DNA from: CAYTES01 sp964436935
GTDB lineage: Bacteria; Patescibacteriota; Gracilibacteria; UBA1369; UBA12473
Assembly: GCA_964436935.1 (NCBI GenBank)
Contig: CAYTES010000006.1
Span: 1 to 43,183, forward strand
Reading direction: 5' to 3'
DNA: 43,183 nucleotides
Shown here in pieces: positions 1 through 7,533 of this stretch; the stretch's first letter is position 1; each line of letters starts with the position of its first letter. The notes beneath the pieces were generated by a model that saw only the letters and a program-made list of their open reading frames with translations, had not been told where the DNA came from and searched no databases. A program made the translations under genes and the position numbers.

Positions 1-299
1 ACCATTGAGTCCAATAGTACCCATAACGTGCTATTGATCATGATAATTCGTTCTTTGTGAATGATCGCATAGATCAACCAGCAACTGGAGCTAAAGACAT
101 AAGCACTCCAAGTCAGCATCGAAACACTGTCCGCACTTTTGGTGAGCCAAATATCCAGCACCTGTGAAAAGGTGCTAAAAGGAATCACAATCGCCATTAC
201 AAACATGAAATGGTCGAAACGACAAGTTTCTTTCGATTTTTTGTGACCCCGAGCCGTTTTTCTTTTTTGATGATAGAACCCTGCGCGCGAGGAAGACAT
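1..299 (-). CDS. SemiSWEET / PQ-loop family membrane transporter, 3' end cut by the window edge
   Basis: Reading the complement from an ATG at 299 gives an open frame of 99 codons that runs off the left edge, so only the N-terminal part is seen. After a basic head of about 28 residues (His, Lys and Arg rich) comes a hydrophobic helix, then a PQ-loop-like signature: SQVLDIWLTKSADSVSMLTW, followed by a helix ending WLIYAII and then INSTLW. This pattern (Q..I..TKSA..VS...W, then W..Y.I, then N) is that of SemiSWEET/MtN3 sugar transporters, which are three-helix proteins that dimerise in the membrane. The family usually has a Pro-Gln pair where this protein has Ser-Gln. A TGCTATACT extended -10 box lies about 27 nt upstream. 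Substrate unknown. Confidence 0.7.
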   Translation of the reverse strand, partial: MSSSRAGFYHQKRKTARGHKKSKETCRFDHFMFVMAIVIPFSTFSQVLDIWLTKSADSVSMLTWSAYVFSSSCWLIYAIIHKERIIMINSTLWVLLDSM

Positions 300-325
300 A
301 AAAGTCAGCTAAAAATAATCTTAAT

Positions 326-334
326 AGTATAGCA
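326..334 (-). promoter_or_regulatory. Extended -10 promoter of the SemiSWEET gene
   Basis: On the minus strand the sequence reads TGC TATACT, a consensus-like extended -10. The expected start of transcription is about 20 nt before the ATG at 299. The same TGCTATA string recurs before ribE and pgk. Confidence 0.55.
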
Positions 335-367
335 AACTAAGAGCCATCATTCAATCTCTTAATAAGA

Positions 368-3136
368 TTACCCCACGGCTTGATTAGTAGTGGCTATTTT
401 TTCAGTTTTTGCGATTTGAGTATATCGATTGCCTTTTTTTGAGTTTATTGAGGGCACCCAAAGCGTTGGGTTCGTATTTCCCAAATGCTGCCTCTCTATA
501 ATTGTTCCCAGTGTGGTTTTTTTTGCTGATCCCATATCCATTACTTTTTCATAAAAAACATCTCCATAGGGGGAGGTGTACTCTGAAAAGCCATTTTGTC
601 CATATTCTGCTTGAGTTACGATAATAGGGTAAAAAACATCCGGCCCCATTTCTCTATCCAAGGTTCTTCTTAATTCTCTTAAAAAATTGGATCCCAAACA
701 AACTTGAAAAATAAAAATATCTTGTTCTTGGGGAGAAGCCTTTTTAAGTTGGGGGAATTTTTTATATCTTTCTTTAATGCAATCCGCTATTTCGGTGACC
801 GATATTCGGTTATAGCCTTGTTCATACGCTTCCCTTTTTTCTTCATGATTGAATAGCCGGTCGATTAAATTTGTATTCATTAAGACCATTTCATTTTCGT
901 TTCCGTGTCCATCAAAAATATAGGTGAAAGGAGGCGGTGTATTTTTGATTTTGTTTAGTAAATCATTTTTTGTGTCACGCAACGACTCTAAGGTTCGTTC
1001 GGGACGAATAAAATTCACTTGTCTTCCTTGATTCTGGATAGCGGAAAGCAGGTTAATCGTTCCAAACCGATTCCTCCCCCCTGAAATTTGTTCGTATTTG
1101 ATAGAGAGATTTTCGTCATTTTCGTCGCTGAATTCTTCATTGTTTAAGCCAAAAAGCACATTCCTCCCATAAAAAAGAGGGACTGAGGCGTAATTTTTTT
1201 GCATTTCAATGACCCGAGCGACTTCTTGGGAAATGTTTTGTGGTGTTGCTTCTTTCCTAGCGATATACAAATTGCGAGCCACCATAATCCGTAAATCCTC
1301 AATATTTCCCTTATAACGGGTACTTATATTGGCAGGAAGGACGATTTTTTTACCCCGAGACAGATCGGGGTCTTGCAAAAATTGAATAGGTTTTGGGCTT
1401 TTTTTCCCTTCGATAACTGCTTTTGAAAACTTATATTGTTGTAAACCTAAACGAAGTTGCTCAACTATATTTGACGTTTCCTCGTGATAATCGATAGTGA
1501 ATACGGTTTCTCCTTCATTCGTTTCTTCAAATGGTTTCCCGTGGGTTTTATTTACTGCCAAGCTTAATTTTGATTTTTTTATTGTTGTTTGCTCGTCCGG
1601 TGTTAATCCTTTTAATGCCTCCCGTATTTTGGGGATACTTTGCCGGACTTCTTTATAGTCATATAAAATATTATCCCATAAAAAAACCTTAGAAAATCCG
1701 AATTCTTTCGCTAAACCCTCTAGGGCTTTTTGAGATTCTTTGAAATAGTTGTATTCACCTAATCCAGATTTTATGGATTCTAGATATTTACCCGGTTCAC
1801 GATAGTCGAGTGCAATCAATTTTTCGTTTATACTGTTCAGAGTTATCCTTGAATAATCGGTTAGAATCATTTGAGGTTTGTAATCACTAATTATTTTTCT
1901 TTCTTCCTTTGATAACTTGGTTAAGCTCTCTCTGAGCTTGGGGATGCATTCATAAACGGATTTATAATCGTAAACGACGTCGCTCCAGAGGCTGACGCTT
2001 TCAAAACCGAAATCATTGCTTAGTTGGTCTAAAGCCTTGTTTGTTTCTTTGAAATAGCGATATTGGCTCAATCCTGATTTCAATGATTCACTGTATTTTT
2101 CTGGTGTGCGCCAATCCAAAGCAATGACCTCATCATTATCTTCAGTCAGTGTTATCTTTGGATATTCTGTTAGCACCATCCTTGGAGAATATTCGGTGAT
2201 GGTTTTTTTCTCTTCGGCAGAAAGTTGATTCAATACACCTCTCAACTTGCCGATACATTTATGAACCGCTTCATAGTTATAAATTTCGTTATTCCACAAA
2301 AATATATCGCTAAAACCAAAGTCGCTTGCTAATTTTTTCAACTCCTTTTGCGATTCTACCAAATGTCGATATTCGGCCAATCCTGATTTTAAAACCTTTA
2401 AATACTCGCTTGGCTTTCTATAATTCAAAGCAATGACCTTATCATTATCTCCAGTGAGTGTTATTTTTGAAGACTCTGTTAGAATAATTTTAGGCTTATA
2501 CTCTTTAATCAATTCTTTTTCTTCTTTCGTCAATTGCCCTAAAGTACTTCGTAAATCAGGGAGGCTTTCATAAAGAAGATCAAAGTCGTAATCCTCATTA
2601 CTCCATATATCAATATCGAGACCATCGTATTCTTTATTGAGTTGAGCCATTTCGGTGCCGATTTTTTTTCTATCGATTTTTCGATGATGTTTATAATCAT
2701 TCAATTCTCCATCTTCAAGATCTTTTAAAACTTCTTGTTTCGATTGTTCTTGTACCGAAAGCAATAACTCTACGACTTCATTGAGATTTTTATCTTCAAT
2801 CGTTTTTTTTCCCATCATTTTTTCGGCGAGTTGATACAGCGCTAATCCAACACCCATTTCATTCAGTAATGCGTAGGCCTTACTTTTCAGCCTCGATGCT
2901 ATTTTTTCAAATCTTGTATGACGGATTTCTTCGGGATTTTTTGAATCTACTTCGCCATCAAAATGGTCAATGTTTCTGCTTTCTAGGGCAATATCAAAAT
3001 TTTTTTCCATTCTCCCTAAAATTTCTATCGCTTTTTTATACATGGAAACGGGATGAAGTTGTTGGCGCAATTCATCCTGAATGCTTTTTTTCGTTTCTAT
3101 TTTTAAGTTGGCCGAAAAACTTTCTTTTGAAACCAT
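368..3136 (-). CDS. Large repeat protein with a caspase-like (clan CD) C-terminal domain
   Basis: I do not recognise a named family. Residues 1-160 are helical and charged. Four tandem units with a period of exactly 103 residues follow: the conserved Trp falls at 178, 281, 384 and 487. Each unit carries [LI]W[SND][ND], then an LxxLxxEE-type helix, then a strand P.[IM][IV]LT, then IAL[ND][YW]R, then SGL.[EQ]Y. A degenerate fifth half-unit covers about 545-575. The C-terminal part has a strand ending IFDGHG (His744) and, about 70 residues on, DIFIFQVCLGSN (Cys813). The spacing and hydrophobic strand before each residue resemble the His-Cys dyad of caspase/gingipain/CHAT-like clan CD peptidases. 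No signal peptide or membrane helix is evident, so it is likely cytoplasmic. It follows the 90-aa gene by 5 nt. Peptidase activity is inferred from two motifs only. Confidence 0.6.
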   Translation of the reverse strand: MVSKESFSANLKIETKKSIQDELRQQLHPVSMYKKAIEILGRMEKNFDIALESRNIDHFDGEVDSKNPEEIRHTRFEKIASRLKSKAYALLNEMGVGLALYQLAEKMMGKKTIEDKNLNEVVELLLSVQEQSKQEVLKDLEDGELNDYKHHRKIDRKKIGTEMAQLNKEYDGLDIDIWSNEDYDFDLLYESLPDLRSTLGQLTKEEKELIKEYKPKIILTESSKITLTGDNDKVIALNYRKPSEYLKVLKSGLAEYRHLVESQKELKKLASDFGFSDIFLWNNEIYNYEAVHKCIGKLRGVLNQLSAEEKKTITEYSPRMVLTEYPKITLTEDNDEVIALDWRTPEKYSESLKSGLSQYRYFKETNKALDQLSNDFGFESVSLWSDVVYDYKSVYECIPKLRESLTKLSKEERKIISDYKPQMILTDYSRITLNSINEKLIALDYREPGKYLESIKSGLGEYNYFKESQKALEGLAKEFGFSKVFLWDNILYDYKEVRQSIPKIREALKGLTPDEQTTIKKSKLSLAVNKTHGKPFEETNEGETVFTIDYHEETSNIVEQLRLGLQQYKFSKAVIEGKKSPKPIQFLQDPDLSRGKKIVLPANISTRYKGNIEDLRIMVARNLYIARKEATPQNISQEVARVIEMQKNYASVPLFYGRNVLFGLNNEEFSDENDENLSIKYEQISGGRNRFGTINLLSAIQNQGRQVNFIRPERTLESLRDTKNDLLNKIKNTPPPFTYIFDGHGNENEMVLMNTNLIDRLFNHEEKREAYEQGYNRISVTEIADCIKERYKKFPQLKKASPQEQDIFIFQVCLGSNFLRELRRTLDREMGPDVFYPIIVTQAEYGQNGFSEYTSPYGDVFYEKVMDMGSAKKTTLGTIIERQHLGNTNPTLWVPSINSKKGNRYTQIAKTEKIATTNQAVG

Positions 3137-3141
3137 ATGTT

Positions 3142-3414
3142 TTAGGGTAGATACTTCGATTTCGAATATGTTTTGTTCAATAAAATTGATCTTTCTTCTA
3201 AGTATTGCAATTTAACCAATGCGGTTTGTATCTTTTTTTTTGCCGTTTCAAGAATATTCCTTGATGCGTTTTTATCTTTATGAAGAAATATACCGATTAA
3301 ATCTCTCTGTTCTGACTCGCTCAATTGATCTAAATTTTCTTTTAAAATGGAGGCGGATATTCCCCCTTCTTTTTCTAGTAGTTTAGCCAATTTTTTATTT
3401 TTTATTTTTACCAT
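3142..3414 (-). CDS. Small helical protein of unknown function, upstream partner of the repeat protein
   Basis: A 90-residue, Lys/Glu-rich, probably all-helical protein. It begins MVKIKNKKLAKLLEKEGG and ends in a basic, Tyr-containing tail. There is no signal peptide, membrane segment or recognisable motif. It lies 5 nt upstream of the 922-residue repeat/caspase-like gene on the same strand, so the two are very probably cotranscribed and may act together. No Shine-Dalgarno sequence is visible before the ATG. I cannot name a function; a partner or inhibitor of the large protein is a guess from position alone. Confidence 0.6.
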   Translation of the reverse strand: MVKIKNKKLAKLLEKEGGISASILKENLDQLSESEQRDLIGIFLHKDKNASRNILETAKKKIQTALVKLQYLEERSILLNKTYSKSKYLP

Positions 3415-3501
3415 CGTGGTGACGATTTATGTTAAGTTTCCAAAATAATTAGAGTCGAGTTGAAAATTTTGAGAAAGATAAATAATAGCCTAAATGTTTC
3501 A

Positions 3502-3551
3502 TGGAGCATACTCCACTTTTAGATAAAAATCTGGGGCGTGATTGTCCCCCA
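3502..3551 (-). terminator. Two hairpins, the second terminator-like, downstream of the gatB-side gene
   Basis: TGGAG CATA CTCCA (3502-3515) and TGGGG N9 CCCCC A (3532-3551) are adjacent stem-loops. Read on the minus strand the larger stem is followed by GATTTTTAT, which suits termination after the small membrane protein gene ending at 3623. On the plus strand it is followed by seven T, so it could work in both directions. The rest of the 208-bp gap is AT-rich with nothing else recognised. Confidence 0.5.
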
Positions 3552-3622
3552 TTTTTTTAAGTATGTTTGCTGCAAATATTCATCATGACATTATATCATA
3601 ACCCAAAATCATTGTCATTTCT

Positions 3623-3904
3623 TTACTCCTTCCTTTTCTTATCCTTGCTCTTCTTTTCCTTATTCATGTGCTGCTCCACCACATCCACCACGGGGCGGGC
3701 ATACTTTAAAATCTCGTGACCTATACGGATGGGTTTCACGATGAACTCATTCACCCGCATAGCGGAATCTTTCACGGCTTCGGTCGCCTTGTTGATGTCA
3801 CGGAGAATAAAAATCGCATACACCAAAAGCACGGAAATAAAGATGCTCATGAGCGCGATACCAAGAGCAAGCACCATGTAGAGGATGTCGAGGGAGGTTA
3901 GCAT
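3623..3904 (-). CDS. Small single-span membrane protein of unknown function
   Basis: From the ATG at 3904 the product is 93 residues: a short N-terminus, one long hydrophobic helix (about residues 5-35, ending VLLVYAIFIL), then an amphipathic helix with a KATEAVKDSAMRV segment, and a very basic Lys-rich tail. Proteins of this shape are common and unnamed in Patescibacteria. A longer frame starts at an ATG at 3955, but that ATG belongs to the end of structured repeat copy A (the same GCAATG occurs in copy B, where no gene follows). I therefore prefer the internal ATG. It lies downstream of gatB on the same strand, with the repeat element between them. Confidence 0.6.
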   Translation of the reverse strand: MLTSLDILYMVLALGIALMSIFISVLLVYAIFILRDINKATEAVKDSAMRVNEFIVKPIRIGHEILKYARPVVDVVEQHMNKEKKSKDKKRKE

Positions 3905-3952
3905 GGGGAGGGTGGGTAAAATATTAAAATAGAGGATTCGCTGAAAATTCAC

Positions 3953-4046
3953 CATTGCTTTGTCAGCTACGCCATTTTTTCATCGTCGTACTTATTTTGT
4001 ACGCCTCCATCAAAAATGGCTTGCTTCCTTGCACTGCATGAATTTT
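3953..4046 (-). repeat. Structured dispersed repeat, copy A
   Basis: This 94-bp element between gatB and the next gene is clearly related to the 95-bp element at 18797-18891. In the minus orientation both copies begin AAAATT[CG]ATGC[AG]GTGCAAGG and end near AGCAATG. Copy A folds into a perfect 9-bp stem, GCCATTTTT with AAAAATGGC, enclosing an inner GTAC/GTAC mini-stem. Copy B keeps the stem with compensating bases. It could be a small RNA, a 3' UTR structure or a REP-like repeat. It is not coding. Confidence 0.65.
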
Positions 4047-4083
4047 GAGCGAATCGATTTTAAGAAAAAATGTTTTCATAAAT

Positions 4084-5538
4084 TTACGAGGCTAATTTTT
4101 TTTGAATCAACTCATTCACGGTTCCGGGATTGGCTTGGCCATTAGACGCTTTCATCACCTGCCCGACTAGGAATCCGATCACTTTCGGCTTTCCGGATTT
4201 ATACTCTTCCACGACGCTGGGGTTGGCCTGAAGCACCGCATCGATGAATCCTTCGAGTGCGCCGGTATCGGAGACCTGTTGTAAACCCTTGGCTTCAATG
4301 ATTTTCTCCGGGACCTCTCCGGTTTCAAACATGGCGTCAAACACCGTACTTTTAGCGGTATTATTAGAAATGACCCCTTCATTGACCAACCGCAGCAATT
4401 TCCCCAACACTTCGGCGGTGATTTTGCAATCCTTCAATGCTATCGCCTCCTGATTGAGCTTTCCCACTAAAATATTGCCCACAAATGCCGCGGCTTTCAC
4501 CCCATCGCCGGAAGTTTTGGTCACCGTTTCAAAATAATCTCCCAACTCAAGCGCCTCACTAAAAAAAATCGCTTCTTTTTCGCTAATCCCATAATCATTT
4601 TTGAACCGCATTTTCTTCGCCAACGGAAGTTCGGGAACCTCTGTTTTATACGCATCAATAAGGGCTTGCTCCAAAATAAGGGGAGGCAAGTCCGGTTCGG
4701 GAAAATAGCGGTAATCGGCAGCGTCTTCTTTGCTGCGGAGCAGCTTCGTTTTTTGTTCCTCATCCATCCATCCGACCGTAATGGCACCGGTCATCGGTTC
4801 CCCTTTGTCCCATAGCGCGGTTTGTCGTTTCACTTCATACTCAATGGCACTTTCCAGTGCCTTGAATGAGTTGAGATTTTTGATTTCGGCACGGGGATAC
4901 AACTTATCTTCGCCTCTGGGCCGGGTGGAAACACTGGCATCGAACCGCATCATGCCTTTTTCCATATCCGCTTCGGACGAACCCACAGCTCTCAAAATGG
5001 CTTGAACCGTTTTGGCAAAAATCCTAGCTTCCTCCGCAGAACGCAAATCCGGCTCAGTGACAATTTCCATGAGCGGAGTTCCGGATCGGTTGTAATCGCA
5101 AAGTGTTCCGCCTCGTACATGGGTCAGTTTTCCGGCATCATTTTCAAGATGAAGGCGTGTGATCCCGATAGTTTTAAAACTTCCATCGTCCCTTTCAATT
5201 TCCACAGCGCCATTTTTGGAAATTGGCTCATCGTATTGTGAAATTTGATATCCCATAGGCAGGTCGGGATAGAAATAGTTTTTTCGGTCAAATTTTGAAA
5301 ATAGGGGGATCTCACAGCGTAATGCGAGTGCGGTCTTGATTCCTTTTTCAATGGCGACCGCGTTGGCCACGGGCAACATCCCCGGAAAACCCATGCAGAT
5401 GGGGCATACATTCGTATTGGGCTCTTTTTGAAAAGAATCATTGTCACAGCCACAAAAAAGCTTCGATTTGGTTGATATCTGAGCATGGATTTCAAGTCCG
5501 ATCACCACTTCATATTTTTGCGATACTTCAGTACTCAT
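4084..5538 (-). CDS. gatB: Aspartyl/glutamyl-tRNA(Asn/Gln) amidotransferase subunit B
   Basis: GatB is the kinase/transamidation subunit of GatCAB, which converts Glu-tRNA(Gln) or Asp-tRNA(Asn) to the amidated form in the cytosol. The 484-residue length is normal for the family. Seen: the N-terminal VVIGLEIHAQ, a zinc site Cys29-x-Cys31 with Cys45-x-x-Cys48, GMLPVANAVAI-like signature text (GFPGMLPVAN), DYNRSGTPLMEIVTEPD, and the C-terminal helical GatB/YqeY tail ending in an LIQKKL motif. gatA and gatC are not in the window. Transcription appears leaderless: TATAAT ends 6 nt before the ATG, with TTGAAG 16 nt further up. Confidence 0.95.
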   Translation of the reverse strand: MSTEVSQKYEVVIGLEIHAQISTKSKLFCGCDNDSFQKEPNTNVCPICMGFPGMLPVANAVAIEKGIKTALALRCEIPLFSKFDRKNYFYPDLPMGYQISQYDEPISKNGAVEIERDDGSFKTIGITRLHLENDAGKLTHVRGGTLCDYNRSGTPLMEIVTEPDLRSAEEARIFAKTVQAILRAVGSSEADMEKGMMRFDASVSTRPRGEDKLYPRAEIKNLNSFKALESAIEYEVKRQTALWDKGEPMTGAITVGWMDEEQKTKLLRSKEDAADYRYFPEPDLPPLILEQALIDAYKTEVPELPLAKKMRFKNDYGISEKEAIFFSEALELGDYFETVTKTSGDGVKAAAFVGNILVGKLNQEAIALKDCKITAEVLGKLLRLVNEGVISNNTAKSTVFDAMFETGEVPEKIIEAKGLQQVSDTGALEGFIDAVLQANPSVVEEYKSGKPKVIGFLVGQVMKASNGQANPGTVNELIQKKLAS

Positions 5539-5544
5539 GATGGT

Positions 5545-5572
5545 ATTATAGAAGTTTATATATTTTCTTCAA
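5545..5572 (-). promoter_or_regulatory. gatB promoter, leaderless layout
   Basis: On the minus strand TTGAAG (-35-like), a 16-nt spacer, then a perfect TATAAT, then only 6 nt to the gatB ATG. The normal start of transcription would coincide with the A of the start codon, so the mRNA should have no 5' leader. Confidence 0.65.
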
Positions 5573-5578
5573 TAGTCT

Positions 5579-5633
5579 CTGGAAATAAAGAGGCATTGCG
5601 CTCCCTTTGAACGAAAACCCACTTTATTTCCAG
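5579..5633. terminator. Perfect 12-bp inverted repeat just after the S-layer protein gene
   Basis: CTGGAAATAAAG and CTTTATTTCCAG are perfect inverse copies separated by 31 nt, beginning 1 nt after the stop of the S-layer gene. A transcription or mRNA-stability hairpin is likely. There is no U-run, so it is not a classical intrinsic terminator. Confidence 0.45.
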
Positions 5634-5634
5634 C

Positions 5635-7524
5635 TCACTTCCCCATAGGGGTTGGCATCTCATTGGCCCCAATCTGTACCGCGGCATGCACAATATTCCA
5701 ATTATCAATGTTGATGTCATCTTGGCTTTGATCCCCCCGATTCCAATCGATGGAATCTTCTTGATAATATTGTGTGAGAGAGTCGATATTGTCGCGATCA
5801 CTGCCGATGAGGACTTCGGGATGATAAGAAAATAAAATTACATTTCCTTCTCCGTAGTGGTATCGAATCACAGCCGGCTTTCCATCCCCTATAGAGGCCT
5901 CATTGGAGGGTCCATCCGGTTTTTGCGCATAGACCCAGACCTCGTATCCCTCAGGTTCTTGACTCAACTCTATTTCAAAAAAAGGACCTCCTCCGTAAAG
6001 AAATCGCGTACTTTCCGGAAGTCCAATGGTTTTCATGGTCTGATTGTTGGTGTTGATGTGCGCGAGTTCATAATTGAGGTTAGCCCCATCCGCCCAAGGG
6101 AACCAGCCAAATGGCCCCTTGATAGACCCCGTTGTTAAAAGATCATTATTGTAATACTCCGAATAATCGATGTAATCGCTTTCTTGAGCATAGATCCCTC
6201 CCCCACCCGTTGCTTCGGTGGCAAACTCAATAGTACCCGCGGCAAAATACGCTCCCGCACAAAATCCAACGTAATTGCCTCCTTGCTTTAAAAAATCCTG
6301 AAGATGTTCTTTTCCATCCGTATTGATTCGAAGGGAACGGGTGTAGGCCCATCCTCCCGGCATAAGAATCGATTTATATCCTCCCTCTTCATTGAAGAGC
6401 CTTCCTTTATTGATGTCTTCCGCATCAACGACGGTATAGGTATATCCAAACTCGTCCAGAATCGCTTTGAGCGCCGTCACATCTTCTTCCCACACGCCAT
6501 CGTCCTCTTTAGCGGGATCGTAAATGGCAAAATCGGTGAAGATGTTATTGTCTTGCGTTAAAGTTCCAATAATCGTTTTTTCATTCGCTTCAAACTGAAA
6601 GTCACCTCCTTTGAGTGCCTCCATGGAATCACTTGAAAGATCGTTCCACGTGCCATGCCCTCGCCAGTGAGCGCTGGAATCGTCATAGGTCATTGTGATC
6701 GGCAAATTCTTTCCAGTTCCATCGCTCAATTGAGCTTCAAGTTTTAGATCGGACTTTCCCTTTAAGCTGATAACAAAATCAAAAACGTCATTGAAAAGAT
6801 AGCCTTCCACTGTTCCTTCCACGTCCGTTGAAGAAATGATGTAGGCCGAGTATTTTGTTGTATTCTCTTCGGGATTACTGATCGAATTGAGGGTCGGATA
6901 GTCTTGAGAATTTTGTGCAAAATCAGTTGTTCTCAAACGAGTGACCATTTCCGCCATTTCCGCGCGATTGATGTTTTGGTCAAACCGCTTGAGACTAACG
7001 GGAATCGCCTTGGCATAGGCTAATCCGTCGACATATCGTTTGTACCAGGGATCCGAATCAATGGAGTCCATCGACAACCCAAAGGTATTTAAAATGATTT
7101 TGGAGGCTTCGGAAAGCACAATCGAATTTCCCGGCTTAAAGCTCCCATCCTCATAACCGGCAATGATATTTTGCTCTTTGGCCACGCACAAATATTTGGC
7201 ATACCACTCGCTGTTTGAGGTATCGGTAAAAAACTCATCTGTTACGCCTTGCATGCAGGAGTCAATGGTGGTTGTGTCAAAAATGGCACCAATGATAATT
7301 TTAGTGAATTCCGCACGGCCAATTTCTTGGTAGGGCCTGTAGGTATTATCCGAATAACCCGAAACAATATGCTGATTTTTCAGGTAATCAATGGAAAGAC
7401 AATACACCGTCCCGGCGTCCACATCTGAAAAAGGAGCGCAGCTCTCATCGGCGGCGTGAACGCTAAGTCCGGTTGATAGTAAGGCGATGGCTACCCCTAA
7501 GCCGATAAATGATTTGAATTTCAT
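5635..7524 (-). CDS. S-layer-homology protein with class I glutamine amidotransferase-like (BPL_N type) domain
   Basis: 629 residues. A signal peptide covers 1-24 (MKFKSFIG... ending VHA). Three SLH repeats follow at about 29-80, 96-150 and 156-200, seen as FSDV...A..YL....I..GY.D.T[YF].P...I.RAE. These normally anchor a protein to the cell wall or surface polymer. Residues about 210-340 form a beta-rich spacer. The C-terminal half (345-629) reads as a flavodoxin-like amidotransferase fold: SILMPGGWAY, then GFCAGAYFAAG with nucleophile-like Cys422, and FSYHPEVL with His568 and Glu570, the class I GATase triad order. It resembles the N-terminal domain of biotin-protein-ligase-like proteins (BPL_N). 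It is last in an operon with coaE, but TTAAAT 7 nt before its ATG may give it its own leaderless promoter. Substrate unknown. Confidence 0.8.
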   Translation of the reverse strand: MKFKSFIGLGVAIALLSTGLSVHAADESCAPFSDVDAGTVYCLSIDYLKNQHIVSGYSDNTYRPYQEIGRAEFTKIIIGAIFDTTTIDSCMQGVTDEFFTDTSNSEWYAKYLCVAKEQNIIAGYEDGSFKPGNSIVLSEASKIILNTFGLSMDSIDSDPWYKRYVDGLAYAKAIPVSLKRFDQNINRAEMAEMVTRLRTTDFAQNSQDYPTLNSISNPEENTTKYSAYIISSTDVEGTVEGYLFNDVFDFVISLKGKSDLKLEAQLSDGTGKNLPITMTYDDSSAHWRGHGTWNDLSSDSMEALKGGDFQFEANEKTIIGTLTQDNNIFTDFAIYDPAKEDDGVWEEDVTALKAILDEFGYTYTVVDAEDINKGRLFNEEGGYKSILMPGGWAYTRSLRINTDGKEHLQDFLKQGGNYVGFCAGAYFAAGTIEFATEATGGGGIYAQESDYIDYSEYYNNDLLTTGSIKGPFGWFPWADGANLNYELAHINTNNQTMKTIGLPESTRFLYGGGPFFEIELSQEPEGYEVWVYAQKPDGPSNEASIGDGKPAVIRYHYGEGNVILFSYHPEVLIGSDRDNIDSLTQYYQEDSIDWNRGDQSQDDINIDNWNIVHAAVQIGANEMPTPMGK

Positions 7525-7533
7525 ACTCTGAAT

